Assembly (NCBI GenBank): GCA_026391475.1
Contig: JAPLED010000127.1
Coordinates: 1-52,358, forward strand
Reading direction: 5' to 3'
Source: Bacteroidia bacterium
GTDB taxonomy: Bacteria > Bacteroidota > Bacteroidia > Bacteroidales > VadinHA17
DNA length: 52,358 nucleotides
The notes under the pieces are model-generated. The model was not told the origin of the DNA. It did not search any database and was given only the letters and a program-made list of their open reading frames with translations. Each line of letters opens with the position of its first letter. Within the stretch, counting starts at the first letter, position 1. The translations under genes were made by a program, and so were the position numbers. This document shows, piece by piece, positions 1-8,625 of the stretch.

Positions 1-1820
1 TTATTAGCAAAAGTGCCATAAGCGCCGACCATCTCCTCGAGCTTAATATCGGGAGTACCTAAACATATTGAGGGTACCGGATCAATAAAACCTCTGATCC
101 CCATCTTGTGCATAAGGTCAGTTACGGCCGTTGGCTTGAATTGCTGCATTAACCATGCTGATATATAGTTTTCCGATTGGGCCAGTCCCCAGGCTAATGT
201 GACCATTTTGCCATGGAATTCTTCTGGACCGGAACTTCTTGGTGTCCAGGGAATAGGATCGCCGGGGAGATCAAAAGATCTTGGAATATCCTCCACCTCA
301 TAGCAGGGAGAATATCCGTTTTGCATTGCAATCGTGTAAAGAAAAGGCTTTATTGTACTTCCAACCTGTTTTTTCTGCTGTGTTACGGCATCATATTTAA
401 AATATCTGAAATCCGGTCCTCCCACATAAGCCTTAACATAACCGTTGTGAGGATCTTCAACCATAAATGCTGACCTGATAAAATATTTATAATATCTTAT
501 AGAATCAAGAGGTGTCATTATGGTATCCTTGTCTCCTTTCCAGGAAAAGACTCTCATTTTTACAGGAGTATTAAATGCAAGTATTATTGAATCTTCAGGG
601 ACACGTCTTGTATCCAAAGTCTTGTACCTGTCACTCTGTTTTACAGATGTCATTATCAAATCATCAATCTCATCCTTTTTCAGATCATCAGAATAGGGAG
701 GATTCTTAAACCCTTTTGCTCTCTTATAAAAGTCCGGCTGAACTTCTTTTGAAAGATGTTCTACCAAAGCTTCTTCAGCATATTTCTGCATCCTGGAGTT
801 AATAGTAGTATATATTTTTAATCCATCCTTATAGATGTCATAACTTGATCCGTCGGGTTTTTTATTCTTATTGCACCAGCCATAAAGGGGATTGTTTTCC
901 CATTCCCATAATGCATCATCATAGTATGTTTGCCCGGAATATTTTTTCCTGTCAGGGAGAGGCTTTCTCATTATATTCCTGATATATTCACGAAGGTAAG
1001 TGGCCAGACCGCTATTATGATCTTCAACCTTAAAGTCTACTTCAATAGGTAATTTTTTAACTGAGTCTGCTACCGAAGATGTGAGGTATCCGTATTTCGC
1101 CATCTGGGAAATAACAACATTACGCCGCATAAGCATAAGATTATAATTCCTCACCGGGTTATACCTTGTAGAAGCTTTAAGCATTCCGATAAGAACTGCT
1201 GACTGCTGAAGGTTCAGCGAATCGGGAGTTGTATTGAAATAAACCCTTGCTGCTGACTTTATTCCTATTGCATTATAGCTAAAGTTAAATTTATTAAGGT
1301 ACATAGTTATGATCTCCTCCTTGGTGTAGCTTCGTTCAAGCTTAATGGCTGTCTGCCACTCCTTGAACTTGAAAACACCAAGTTTGACCTTCATCATAAG
1401 GGCAGACATTCTGGCGGTATCTCTCGGGTAAAGTTGCTTTGCCAGCTGCTGGGTAATAGTGCTTCCTCCTCCGGTGCTCTGACCCAGAAGAATTGTGCGG
1501 ACAACTGCCCTGCCAAGACCACGTATATCAATACCGGAATGTCTGTTATATCGTATATCTTCTGTGGCTATCAGAGCATCGGTGAGCCAGGGAGAAAAAT
1601 CTTTATACTCTGTCCATGTAAGATTCTCAAAGCTGATTTTTCCCAGAAGCACTCCATTTTCAGAATAGACCTCTGAAGCCAGATAATATTCCGGATTTTC
1701 AAGCTCATCGAATGAAGGCATTGGCCCCAGTTTTTCCATTGATATAAGAATGAACAATGTTATTGCAAAAGCAAACGGAAAAATGAATAATGCCCAGAAA
1801 ATCTTGTAATTGTTGAGTCG
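1..1820 (-). CDS. Class A penicillin-binding protein (PBP1A-like), partial at both ends
   Basis: Bifunctional peptidoglycan synthase: a glycosyltransferase that polymerises lipid II and a transpeptidase that cross-links it in the periplasm. Translating the minus strand gives an N-terminal membrane segment (ALFIFPFAFAITLFILIS), then EKLGPMPSFDELENP, the glycosyltransferase signature GGGSTITQQLAK near 1440-1475, and the transpeptidase SxxK motif STIK at about 348-359 followed by an SxN motif (SEN). The frame runs off the window at base 1 in VGAYGTFAN, so the KTG motif lies outside. The frame stays open to a stop at 1875-1877 but contains no ATG upstream of the membrane segment; the last convincing residues are NNYKIFW at about 1796-1814, which coincide with the topA start on the other strand. 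The family is certain, the 5' end is not. Confidence 0.9.
1790..1820. other. Head-to-head junction of two genes without start codons
   Basis: The bases from 1794 to 1814 read as TopA residues PENLVIV on the plus strand and as PBP residues NNYKIFW on the minus strand. There is no intergenic space, promoter or start codon for either gene. An ATG at 1790 is one base out of frame with topA (ATGCCC instead of ATGCC before AGAAAATC), and a TAA at 1788-1790 lies directly upstream in the topA frame. The simplest reading is a join through short shared sequence, either in the assembly or by a real deletion. Confidence 0.75.
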
Positions 1821-4094
1821 CCTGCAAAAGCGAAAACTATTGAGAAGTTCCTTGGAAAAGATTTCCGTGTTGTGTCAAGTTTCGGACATATCAGAGACCT
1901 CTCCAAAAAGAATCTGGGGATAGATGTTGAAAATAATTTCACTCCCGATTATGAAATCCCGAAGGAAAAGGCAAAAGTGGTAAGCGCGTTGCGCAAAGCA
2001 GCTGCTGATTCGAAGAATATCTGGATCGCTTCTGACGAGGACCGTGAAGGAGAGGCAATTGCATGGCATCTTGCAAGTGTTTTAAATCTTGATCTGTCAA
2101 CAACAAAGAGAATTGTATTTCATGAAATTACGAAAGAGGCCATCTCAAATGCTATTGAAAATCCCAGGCAGGTTGATATGAACCTCGTTAATTCCCAGCA
2201 GGCCCGTCGTATTCTCGACAGGCTGGTTGGTTTTGAGATTTCCCCGGTACTATGGAAAAAAGTTCAACCTTCACTCTCTGCAGGCAGGGTTCAGTCGGTA
2301 GCTGTAAGGCTGCTTGTTGAAAGAGAAAGGGAGATTATCTCATTTGAGACAGAATCCGCTTTCAGGGTGACTGCAATTTTCCAAATCGATTCAGCTAACG
2401 GAGAGAATGCTGTTCTCAAAGCAGAAGCCTCAAAGCGTTTCCCTGATGAGAAAGAAGCATTAAAATTTCTTGAGTTGTGCAATGATTCCAAATATACAAT
2501 TGCCAGTATCAGCATAAAACCAGGAATCAGATTTCCGGCTCCTCCGTTTACTACCTCTACCCTTCAGCAGGAGGCATACCGGAAGTTGGGATTTTCCGTT
2601 GCTCAAACCATGGCTGTTGCGCAGAAGCTGTATGAAGCAGGAAGAATAACATATATGAGAACCGACTCAACAAATCTTTCGAAACTGGCTCTTGTCAAGT
2701 CGCGGGAAATGATCATTTCAGAGTTTGGTGAAAAATATTCAAAAACCCGGCAGTTTAAAACAAAATCAAAGGGTGCCCAGGAGGCACATGAGGCTATCCG
2801 TCCTGCATATCTCGACAATCCAACCACTGCAGGTAGCCAGAATGAGAAAAAACTTTACGAACTTATCTGGAAAAGAACAGTTGCCTCTCAGATGGCAGAT
2901 GCTGAGGTGGAGAAGACCTCTATTTCAATTGATATGAATAACTCCCCGGTCACATTTCAGGCTAACGGGGAAGTTATTAAGTTTGATGGTTTCCTCAGAG
3001 TTTATGCCGAATCGACTGATCAGGAAAACAATGATGAGGACAGATATGTAATCCCCCCCGTAAAGGAGGGAATGCCGCTATCGTACGACAATATTACTGC
3101 CACACAAAAATTCACAACACCACCACCGCGATATACTGAAGCAAGCCTTGTGAAAAAGCTTGAGGAACTGGGAATCGGCCGGCCGTCAACCTATGCTCCG
3201 ACCATCTCAACAATTCAGAACCGGGGGTATGTTTCGCGTGAAGACAGACCGGGCGAAAAACGTCAATTAAAAATTATTACTCTCTTTAAAGGGAAGTTGG
3301 CAACGTCAACAAAAACAGAAGTTGTAGGAAAAGAAAAATCAAAGCTTTTTCCACAGGATATTGGAATAATTGTTAATGATTTCCTTATTGAAAATTTTTC
3401 GGAAATCGTTGATTATCATTTCACTGCTGAGGTAGAAGAGCAGTTTGATGAGATTGCTCTCGGTAATCTTAAATGGACCGGGATGATCGGGAAATTCTAC
3501 TCTCCGTTTCATAAGACAGTAACTAACACACTTGAGAAAAAAGAGAGAAAAACCGGGGTAAGGGTACTTGGAAATCATCCTGAAACAGGAGAACCTGTTA
3601 CTGTCAGGATGGGGAGGTATGGCCCTGTTGCACAGATCGGTGATTCAGCAAACGGGGAAAAGCCCAGGTTTGCCAGTCTTTCAAAGAACCAGCTCCTTGA
3701 AACAATAACCCTCGAGGAGGCACTGAACCTCTTCCGCCTTCCCCGTTCATTGGGTGAATATGATGGAGGAGAAATGGTAGTAGGGATAGGGAAATTCGGA
3801 CCGTATGTCAGGTTTCAAAATAAGTTCTTTTCTTTAAAAAAGGGGGTGGATGACCCTTACACCGTAACCATTGAAAGAGCTGTTGAGATTATTCTTGAAA
3901 AAAACGAGAGTGATAAAAAGAAGGTTCTTAAAGACTTTGGCGACATAATGCTGCTGAACGGAAGGTATGGACCATACCTTGTTAAGATGAAGCTAAACTA
4001 CAGGCTGCCGAAAGGTACAGATGCAGAAAAACTTACTAAAGAAGATTGCATTAAGATTATCGGAAACAGTGATAAAACCAAAAAGAGTTCTTAA
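1794..4094 (+). CDS. topA: DNA topoisomerase I (start codon missing or out of frame)
   Basis: Type IA topoisomerase that relaxes negative supercoils by single-strand passage. The conserved N-terminus is readable only upstream of the first in-frame ATG (1872): PENLVIVESPAKAKTIEKFL with the catalytic Glu of the Toprim domain, then the DxDxE metal motif in SDEDREGEAIAWHL, and the active-site tyrosine in GRITYMRTDST. The C-terminus carries the repeated basic modules seen in Bacteroidetes TopA (GRYGPVAQIG, GKFGPYVRF, GRYGPYLVKM) without zinc-finger cysteine pairs. About 766 codons, normal for the phylum. In this frame a TAA lies directly before the first codon; restoring ATG-CCA-GAA needs removal of one C at 1793-1795. 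Starting at 1872 would delete the Toprim glutamate and give a dead enzyme, so the sequence here is probably faulty or rearranged. Nine bases separate it from the next gene. Confidence 0.93.
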   Translation, partial: PENLVIVESPAKAKTIEKFLGKDFRVVSSFGHIRDLSKKNLGIDVENNFTPDYEIPKEKAKVVSALRKAAADSKNIWIASDEDREGEAIAWHLASVLNLDLSTTKRIVFHEITKEAISNAIENPRQVDMNLVNSQQARRILDRLVGFEISPVLWKKVQPSLSAGRVQSVAVRLLVEREREIISFETESAFRVTAIFQIDSANGENAVLKAEASKRFPDEKEALKFLELCNDSKYTIASISIKPGIRFPAPPFTTSTLQQEAYRKLGFSVAQTMAVAQKLYEAGRITYMRTDSTNLSKLALVKSREMIISEFGEKYSKTRQFKTKSKGAQEAHEAIRPAYLDNPTTAGSQNEKKLYELIWKRTVASQMADAEVEKTSISIDMNNSPVTFQANGEVIKFDGFLRVYAESTDQENNDEDRYVIPPVKEGMPLSYDNITATQKFTTPPPRYTEASLVKKLEELGIGRPSTYAPTISTIQNRGYVSREDRPGEKRQLKIITLFKGKLATSTKTEVVGKEKSKLFPQDIGIIVNDFLIENFSEIVDYHFTAEVEEQFDEIALGNLKWTGMIGKFYSPFHKTVTNTLEKKERKTGVRVLGNHPETGEPVTVRMGRYGPVAQIGDSANGEKPRFASLSKNQLLETITLEEALNLFRLPRSLGEYDGGEMVVGIGKFGPYVRFQNKFFSLKKGVDDPYTVTIERAVEIILEKNESDKKKVLKDFGDIMLLNGRYGPYLVKMKLNYRLPKGTDAEKLTKEDCIKIIGNSDKTKKSS

Positions 4095-4102
4095 AATATA
4101 CT

Positions 4103-5278
4103 ATGGTAGATCTGAATGACTATTTTAATCCTGTAAGCATCCAAGGACCTGATTTTGAGCATCTGACAGGGCAAGCTGTTTTTCCTCACAATATCACTAT
4201 TCATACTGATAATACCCCGGTGAAAGATATCAGTAAATACAAGATTGCAATATTAGGAGTACCTGAGGGCCGGAACTCACCAAATGCAGGTTCTTTTAAA
4301 GGCCCTGATGTGATCAGGGGGCAATTATACAGACTCGCAAAAATCCCCGGAAGATCTAAAATAATTGATCTGGGCAACATGAAACAGGGTGTTACATTCA
4401 ACGATACCATCGCAGGGCTTACTGATATTCTGACTTTGTTGATTCAGGAAAACCTGTTCCCGGTAATTATCGGAGGTAGCAGTGCACTCATTCCTGCTAT
4501 CGACAGAGCTCTCTCACAACAGAATACCAGATATACACTTACCGCAGTTGATCCGAGGATTGATTTCAGCAATGAAAGGAAAGAGCCCGATTCCTTTAAT
4601 TATCTTAATACAATCATCAACAATCACAAAAGTACTTTTCACCATTATATTAATATAGGTTACCAGACCTACCTTAATGATCAACAGGTAATAAACCGTT
4701 TTCTTAAACGCAGATCTGAACTTGTAAGGATCGGAGATGTACGACAGGCAATTTACCTTACAGAACCTCTTTTCAGAGACTCCGATGTGGCAATATTTGA
4801 TATTTCTGCAGTGAGGCAGTCAGATGCCCCGGGGACAATAAGTCCCTCTCCGAATGGTTTCTATGGAGAAGAGATATGCCTTCTTTCAAGATATGCCGGG
4901 ATTTCCGATAAGCTGAAAATTTTCGGACTATTTGATGTCAATCCTGAATTTGATATCCGGTTCCAGACATCGGGTCTTGCTGCCCAGATCCTTTGGTTTT
5001 TCCTTGAAGGCTTTTCGCAAAAACAATATGAAACACCTGTTTTAAGTAACAGCAATTCAGGGCGATTTATTAAGTATCACGTCAGAATTACTGATCTTGA
5101 CGACGATCTGATATTTGTTAAAAGTAATCTGACCGACAGGTGGTGGATGGAGCTGCCTGTTGAAAAAGATCAGTACCTTTATGTTGCCTGCTCACACGAA
5201 GATTACCTTAAGGCCAACCAAAACGAAGTCCCCGACAGATGGGTAAAAGCAAAAGGCTTGCCCTGTTCGTCAAAATAG
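4103..5278 (+). CDS. Ureohydrolase (arginase/formimidoylglutamase)-fold protein, predicted catalytically dead
   Basis: 391 residues with the layout of the arginase/agmatinase/formimidoylglutamase family: GVPEGRNSPNAGSFKGPDVIR (cut here as family N-terminal motif), IIGGSSALIP at about 122-131, a VDPRIDFS segment at 149-156 and FDISAVRQSDAPG at about 232-244. In active members these positions read GGxH, DAHxD and DxDxxDP and hold two manganese ions. Here the first His is Ser, the second motif has Arg for His, and the third has Ser for Asp, so most metal ligands are gone while the fold motifs remain. It stands between topA and porP, directly upstream of the T9SS genes on the same strand. Metal loss is seen in the sequence; a structural or regulatory role is inference. 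A classical hydrolase is unlikely. Confidence 0.8.
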   Translation: MVDLNDYFNPVSIQGPDFEHLTGQAVFPHNITIHTDNTPVKDISKYKIAILGVPEGRNSPNAGSFKGPDVIRGQLYRLAKIPGRSKIIDLGNMKQGVTFNDTIAGLTDILTLLIQENLFPVIIGGSSALIPAIDRALSQQNTRYTLTAVDPRIDFSNERKEPDSFNYLNTIINNHKSTFHHYINIGYQTYLNDQQVINRFLKRRSELVRIGDVRQAIYLTEPLFRDSDVAIFDISAVRQSDAPGTISPSPNGFYGEEICLLSRYAGISDKLKIFGLFDVNPEFDIRFQTSGLAAQILWFFLEGFSQKQYETPVLSNSNSGRFIKYHVRITDLDDDLIFVKSNLTDRWWMELPVEKDQYLYVACSHEDYLKANQNEVPDRWVKAKGLPCSSK

Positions 5279-5361
5279 ATGTCGGTAAATTTGTATACGA
5301 TTCAGATTTTTATTTATTTTGCTCGTTCAATTCAAGTGCATCGCGCCTACAAATTAAAGAA

Positions 5362-6306
5362 ATGAAAAAACTAAATATTGCATTTCTTTTTTTAGTTTTA
5401 ATATTACAGCCTGTTTTATCGCAGCAAGATCCTCTGTCGAGTCATTATATGTTTAATACAATGACCTATAACCCCGGTGTTGCCGGCATATCAGGAATGA
5501 TCTGTGCCACTGCTCTCAACCGGCAGCAATGGATAGGATTTGAAGGGGCTCCCTCGACTACAGTTTTTAATATAAGTGCTCCTGTTTCGCTTTTCGGGAT
5601 CAAAAGCGGAGTAGGTTTGTTAATTGAAAGTGATAACATAGGATTTGATAAAGACCTAAACCTGTCTGCCGCTTATTCATATCTTATGGATCTGGGACAG
5701 GGGAAACTCGGTATCGGATTAAATCTGGGTATGTTGGATAAAACACTTACCCCCACCTGGCAAATACCTTTGGGGGATGCACATACTCCGGCTTCAGGAG
5801 ATCCTCTGATACCTGAAAACAAAGAGAGTTACGTTGCTTTTGATGCAGGACTGGGCCTCTATTATAAAGCCGATAAATATTATGCAGCACTTTCGGTTAC
5901 TCACCTGAATCAACCTATAATTAAATTTACGAAAGGACTTCCCTATATCAGCAGACATTATTATCTGACTGTCGGCTATACCTTACAGTTGTCAAATCCG
6001 TCGCTCGAATTACTTCCTTCATTTTTTGTTTTCAGCGATGGGAAAGTGGCTCAGTTTACGGTAACTTCATTATTAAGATACAATAAAAAAGCATGGGGAG
6101 GCGTTTCTTACAGAGCCGGAGATGCGTTGATCGGGATTGTTGGTTTTGAATTATACAACGGAATCCGGTTGGGTTATGCTTATGATTTTACTATTTCAGA
6201 CATAAGAAAAACCAGCAGCGGGTCGCATGAATTCATGGTTAATTATTGTTTCGACCTTAATCTGGGCAAAAGCCCGATGAAATACAAAAGTGTCAGATTT
6301 TTATGA
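5362..6306 (+). CDS. porP: PorP/SprF family outer membrane protein (type IX secretion)
   Basis: About 314 residues with a cleavable signal peptide (MKKLNIAFLFLVLILQPVLS) followed by the diagnostic QQDPLSSHYMFNTMTYNPG block of the PorP/SprF family. The rest alternates short beta strands rich in Gly, Tyr and Phe, as in an outer membrane barrel, ending near the YDF/CFDLNLG strands. Family members anchor the type IX secretion machinery or adhesin display to the outer membrane and are normally encoded directly upstream of gldK, as here. The frame is open from 5239, overlapping the previous gene, but the first 41 residues are not signal-peptide-like; ATG 5362 starts a perfect signal peptide and is preferred. 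Confidence 0.9.
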   Translation: MKKLNIAFLFLVLILQPVLSQQDPLSSHYMFNTMTYNPGVAGISGMICATALNRQQWIGFEGAPSTTVFNISAPVSLFGIKSGVGLLIESDNIGFDKDLNLSAAYSYLMDLGQGKLGIGLNLGMLDKTLTPTWQIPLGDAHTPASGDPLIPENKESYVAFDAGLGLYYKADKYYAALSVTHLNQPIIKFTKGLPYISRHYYLTVGYTLQLSNPSLELLPSFFVFSDGKVAQFTVTSLLRYNKKAWGGVSYRAGDALIGIVGFELYNGIRLGYAYDFTISDIRKTSSGSHEFMVNYCFDLNLGKSPMKYKSVRFL

Positions 6307-6354
6307 TTATTATTAAAAAAATAACTTGCTTGCAATATAAAATTCTTAAGTAAT

Positions 6355-7698
6355 ATGAAAAAGGTATCCCTATCTGCTCTAATACTGATAATCTTGTTAA
6401 CTGGTTGTGGTTCTTCAAATAACGGAGAGCTGACAGGCGTTCTGGGGCGGAAAAAATTTTTTGAACCGGAACCCTTTGAGATGGCATTTATTCCTGCCGG
6501 GAATTTTATGATGGGACCGAGCGATCAGGATGCACCATTTGCATTTAACAATATGCCAAAATCTGTTACAGTGAATGCATTCTGGATGGATCAGACAGAA
6601 ATCACCAATAACAAATATCGTCAGTTTGTATATTATGTACGCGATTCTATCCTCAGAACAAAACTTGGCAACGCAGGCATTGCAAACAGGGAGTATTTTA
6701 TGGTTGACGCCGATGGAAATGTAATTGAACCTAATGTAATTAACTGGGAAGAAAAAATCGATACAAAAGATGAGACTACCAAGACTACCATTGAAGAGAT
6801 GTTCTATCCTCCTGAAGAGAGATTTAACGGCAAAAAACAGGTTGATGTCAGGAAACTTAACTATTCCTATTCCTGGGTTGATAACCAGCAGGCTGCAAAA
6901 TCAAAATATGTCTATGATTATGCAAATAATACCGGTAAGTATGAAGGACAGGTTACAAACCTTGACGGTACACGTACCGATGTAAAAGACCGTTCCTCTT
7001 TTATAAAACGCAATATTATAAATGTTTACCCCGACACCCTTTGCTGGATCAGGGATTTTACATATTCATTCAACGATCCACAGGCCTCACTCTATTTCTG
7101 GCATCCTTCATTTGATAACTATCCTGTTGTAGGTGTCTCCTGGGTTCAGGCAACTGCTTTCAGCATCTGGAGAACAAACTATATGAACACAGCGCTCAGA
7201 AAGAAAGGGATTGCCGATGTACAGGAATACAGGCTACCAACTGAAGCAGAATGGGAATATGCTGCAAGAGGTGGTCTCGATCTTTCACCGTATCCATGGG
7301 GCGGTCCATATACACGTAACTCCAAAGGTTGCTTCTATGCTAATTTCAAACCATTGCGCGGAAACTATATTGACGATGGTAACGTATATACAGGAAAAGT
7401 GGGGTCATACGAACCAAATGAGTATGGATTGTATGATATGTCAGGAAATGTTGCAGAATGGACACGTGGTGCATACCATCCTTCAGCTTACATCTTCCAG
7501 CACGACCTTGAGCCGAACTATGAATATAATGCGACTCCACAGGATCCACCGGTATTGAAACGGAAAGTAATCCGTGGCGGCTCCTGGAAAGATATTGCAT
7601 ATTTCCTTCAGACTGGTTCAAGAGACTATGAATATCAGGATTCTACTAAACCATTTGTCGGATTCCGTAATGTAAGATCTTTTATTGGTGGAAATTAA
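6355..7698 (+). CDS. gldK: T9SS/gliding lipoprotein GldK (PorK)
   Basis: Lipoprotein with a signal peptide and lipobox LLTGC (Cys18), then a formylglycine-generating-enzyme (FGE/sulfatase-modifying) fold: FIPAGNFMMGPSDQD, WMDQTEITNNKYRQFV, GVSWVQATAFSIWR, YRLPTEAEWEYAARGG, DMSGNVAEW and VIRGGSW, in the standard order. In the type IX secretion system GldK/PorK forms with GldN a large ring on the periplasmic face of the outer membrane. Compared with true FGE enzymes it carries an insertion of about 130 residues (roughly 100-230) between the second and third blocks, typical of GldK. 447 residues is the usual length. It lies 48 bases after porP and starts a tight collinear run with gldL, gldM and gldN. 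Confidence 0.95.
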   Translation: MKKVSLSALILIILLTGCGSSNNGELTGVLGRKKFFEPEPFEMAFIPAGNFMMGPSDQDAPFAFNNMPKSVTVNAFWMDQTEITNNKYRQFVYYVRDSILRTKLGNAGIANREYFMVDADGNVIEPNVINWEEKIDTKDETTKTTIEEMFYPPEERFNGKKQVDVRKLNYSYSWVDNQQAAKSKYVYDYANNTGKYEGQVTNLDGTRTDVKDRSSFIKRNIINVYPDTLCWIRDFTYSFNDPQASLYFWHPSFDNYPVVGVSWVQATAFSIWRTNYMNTALRKKGIADVQEYRLPTEAEWEYAARGGLDLSPYPWGGPYTRNSKGCFYANFKPLRGNYIDDGNVYTGKVGSYEPNEYGLYDMSGNVAEWTRGAYHPSAYIFQHDLEPNYEYNATPQDPPVLKRKVIRGGSWKDIAYFLQTGSRDYEYQDSTKPFVGFRNVRSFIGGN

Positions 7699-7729
7699 AT
7701 AATTAAAATAACCCTAAAATAATCAGGTT

Positions 7730-8590
7730 ATGAACTTAGCAAAAATTGTACAAAGCAAAGGATTTAAAAATTTATTGACTAAACTTTATGGTTTCGGCGC
7801 TTCCGTCGTAATTATTGGTACGCTTTTTAAAATACAGCACTGGAGATTTGCAGATTTTATGCTTGGTGTCGGTCTTATGACCGAGTCAGTAATCTTCTTC
7901 TTTTATGCATTCGAGCCGGAGGTTGACTGGTCACTGGCCTATCCTGAACTTGCAGAAACTCCTGAAGACAGAGCTAAAAGACTCTCATCATATGGTGGAA
8001 AACAACCTGGTGCCGTTAGTGGTGGCGGCGGTGGTTCTGTAGCCCTTGCAAAATTTGATGAGATGCTTGAAAAAGCTGAAATCACTCCTGACCTGTTACA
8101 GAAACTTGGTGTCGGAATGAAAAAACTTGGCGAAACTACCGCAAACATGAATGCCATGGGCGATGTTACTGCAGCTTCTTCAAAGTATATGTACACCATC
8201 AATAATGCCAATGAATCTCTTGGCAGGTTGTCAGAATCATACCAGGCTACAACCAAAGTAATAAATGAAACAGGTTCTACTTACAAGAATGTGGCTGACT
8301 CACTATCAGTTATTGAGGTAGGGGGTAAATCATATCAGCAACAACTGGAATCACTTAATAAAAATCTTTCTGCACTTAATTCGGTTTATGAACTGCAACG
8401 CAAGGGAGCAGATGATCATTTAAAAGATTCTGAAACGCTTTATAAAGGAATTCAGGGATTAATGAAAGACCTTTCAGAATCAGCCGGGGATACTAAAAAG
8501 TACCGCGAACAAATTACAAAACTCAACGACAACCTGACAGCGTTGAATAATGTTTATGGAAATATGCTTTCTGCCATGAATTTTAAATAA
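7730..8590 (+). CDS. gldL: T9SS/gliding inner-membrane motor protein GldL (PorL)
   Basis: 286 residues. Two transmembrane helices near the N-terminus (about residues 18-36, ASVVIIGTLFKIQHW, and 42-61, LGVGLMTESVIFFFYAFEPE) carry the conserved acidic residue (Glu in MTESV) needed in this family for proton coupling. A glycine-rich linker (SGGGGGS, near 96-103) leads to a cytoplasmic alpha-helical tail rich in heptad-like Leu/Asn. GldL and GldM form the rotary motor that energises type IX secretion and gliding. It follows gldK by 31 bases and precedes gldM by 35. Confidence 0.95.
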   Translation: MNLAKIVQSKGFKNLLTKLYGFGASVVIIGTLFKIQHWRFADFMLGVGLMTESVIFFFYAFEPEVDWSLAYPELAETPEDRAKRLSSYGGKQPGAVSGGGGGSVALAKFDEMLEKAEITPDLLQKLGVGMKKLGETTANMNAMGDVTAASSKYMYTINNANESLGRLSESYQATTKVINETGSTYKNVADSLSVIEVGGKSYQQQLESLNKNLSALNSVYELQRKGADDHLKDSETLYKGIQGLMKDLSESAGDTKKYREQITKLNDNLTALNNVYGNMLSAMNFK

Positions 8591-8625
8591 CGTGACATTC
8601 TTTATCTGACTAAACTACCTGCAAA

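Noticed and set aside
1760-2069. Minus-strand frames overlapping the 5' end of topA
   Set aside because: They are antisense shadows of the conserved TopA coding sequence.
5239-5361. Upstream extension of the porP frame
   Set aside because: The extra 41 residues overlap the preceding gene and precede a perfect signal peptide starting at 5362.
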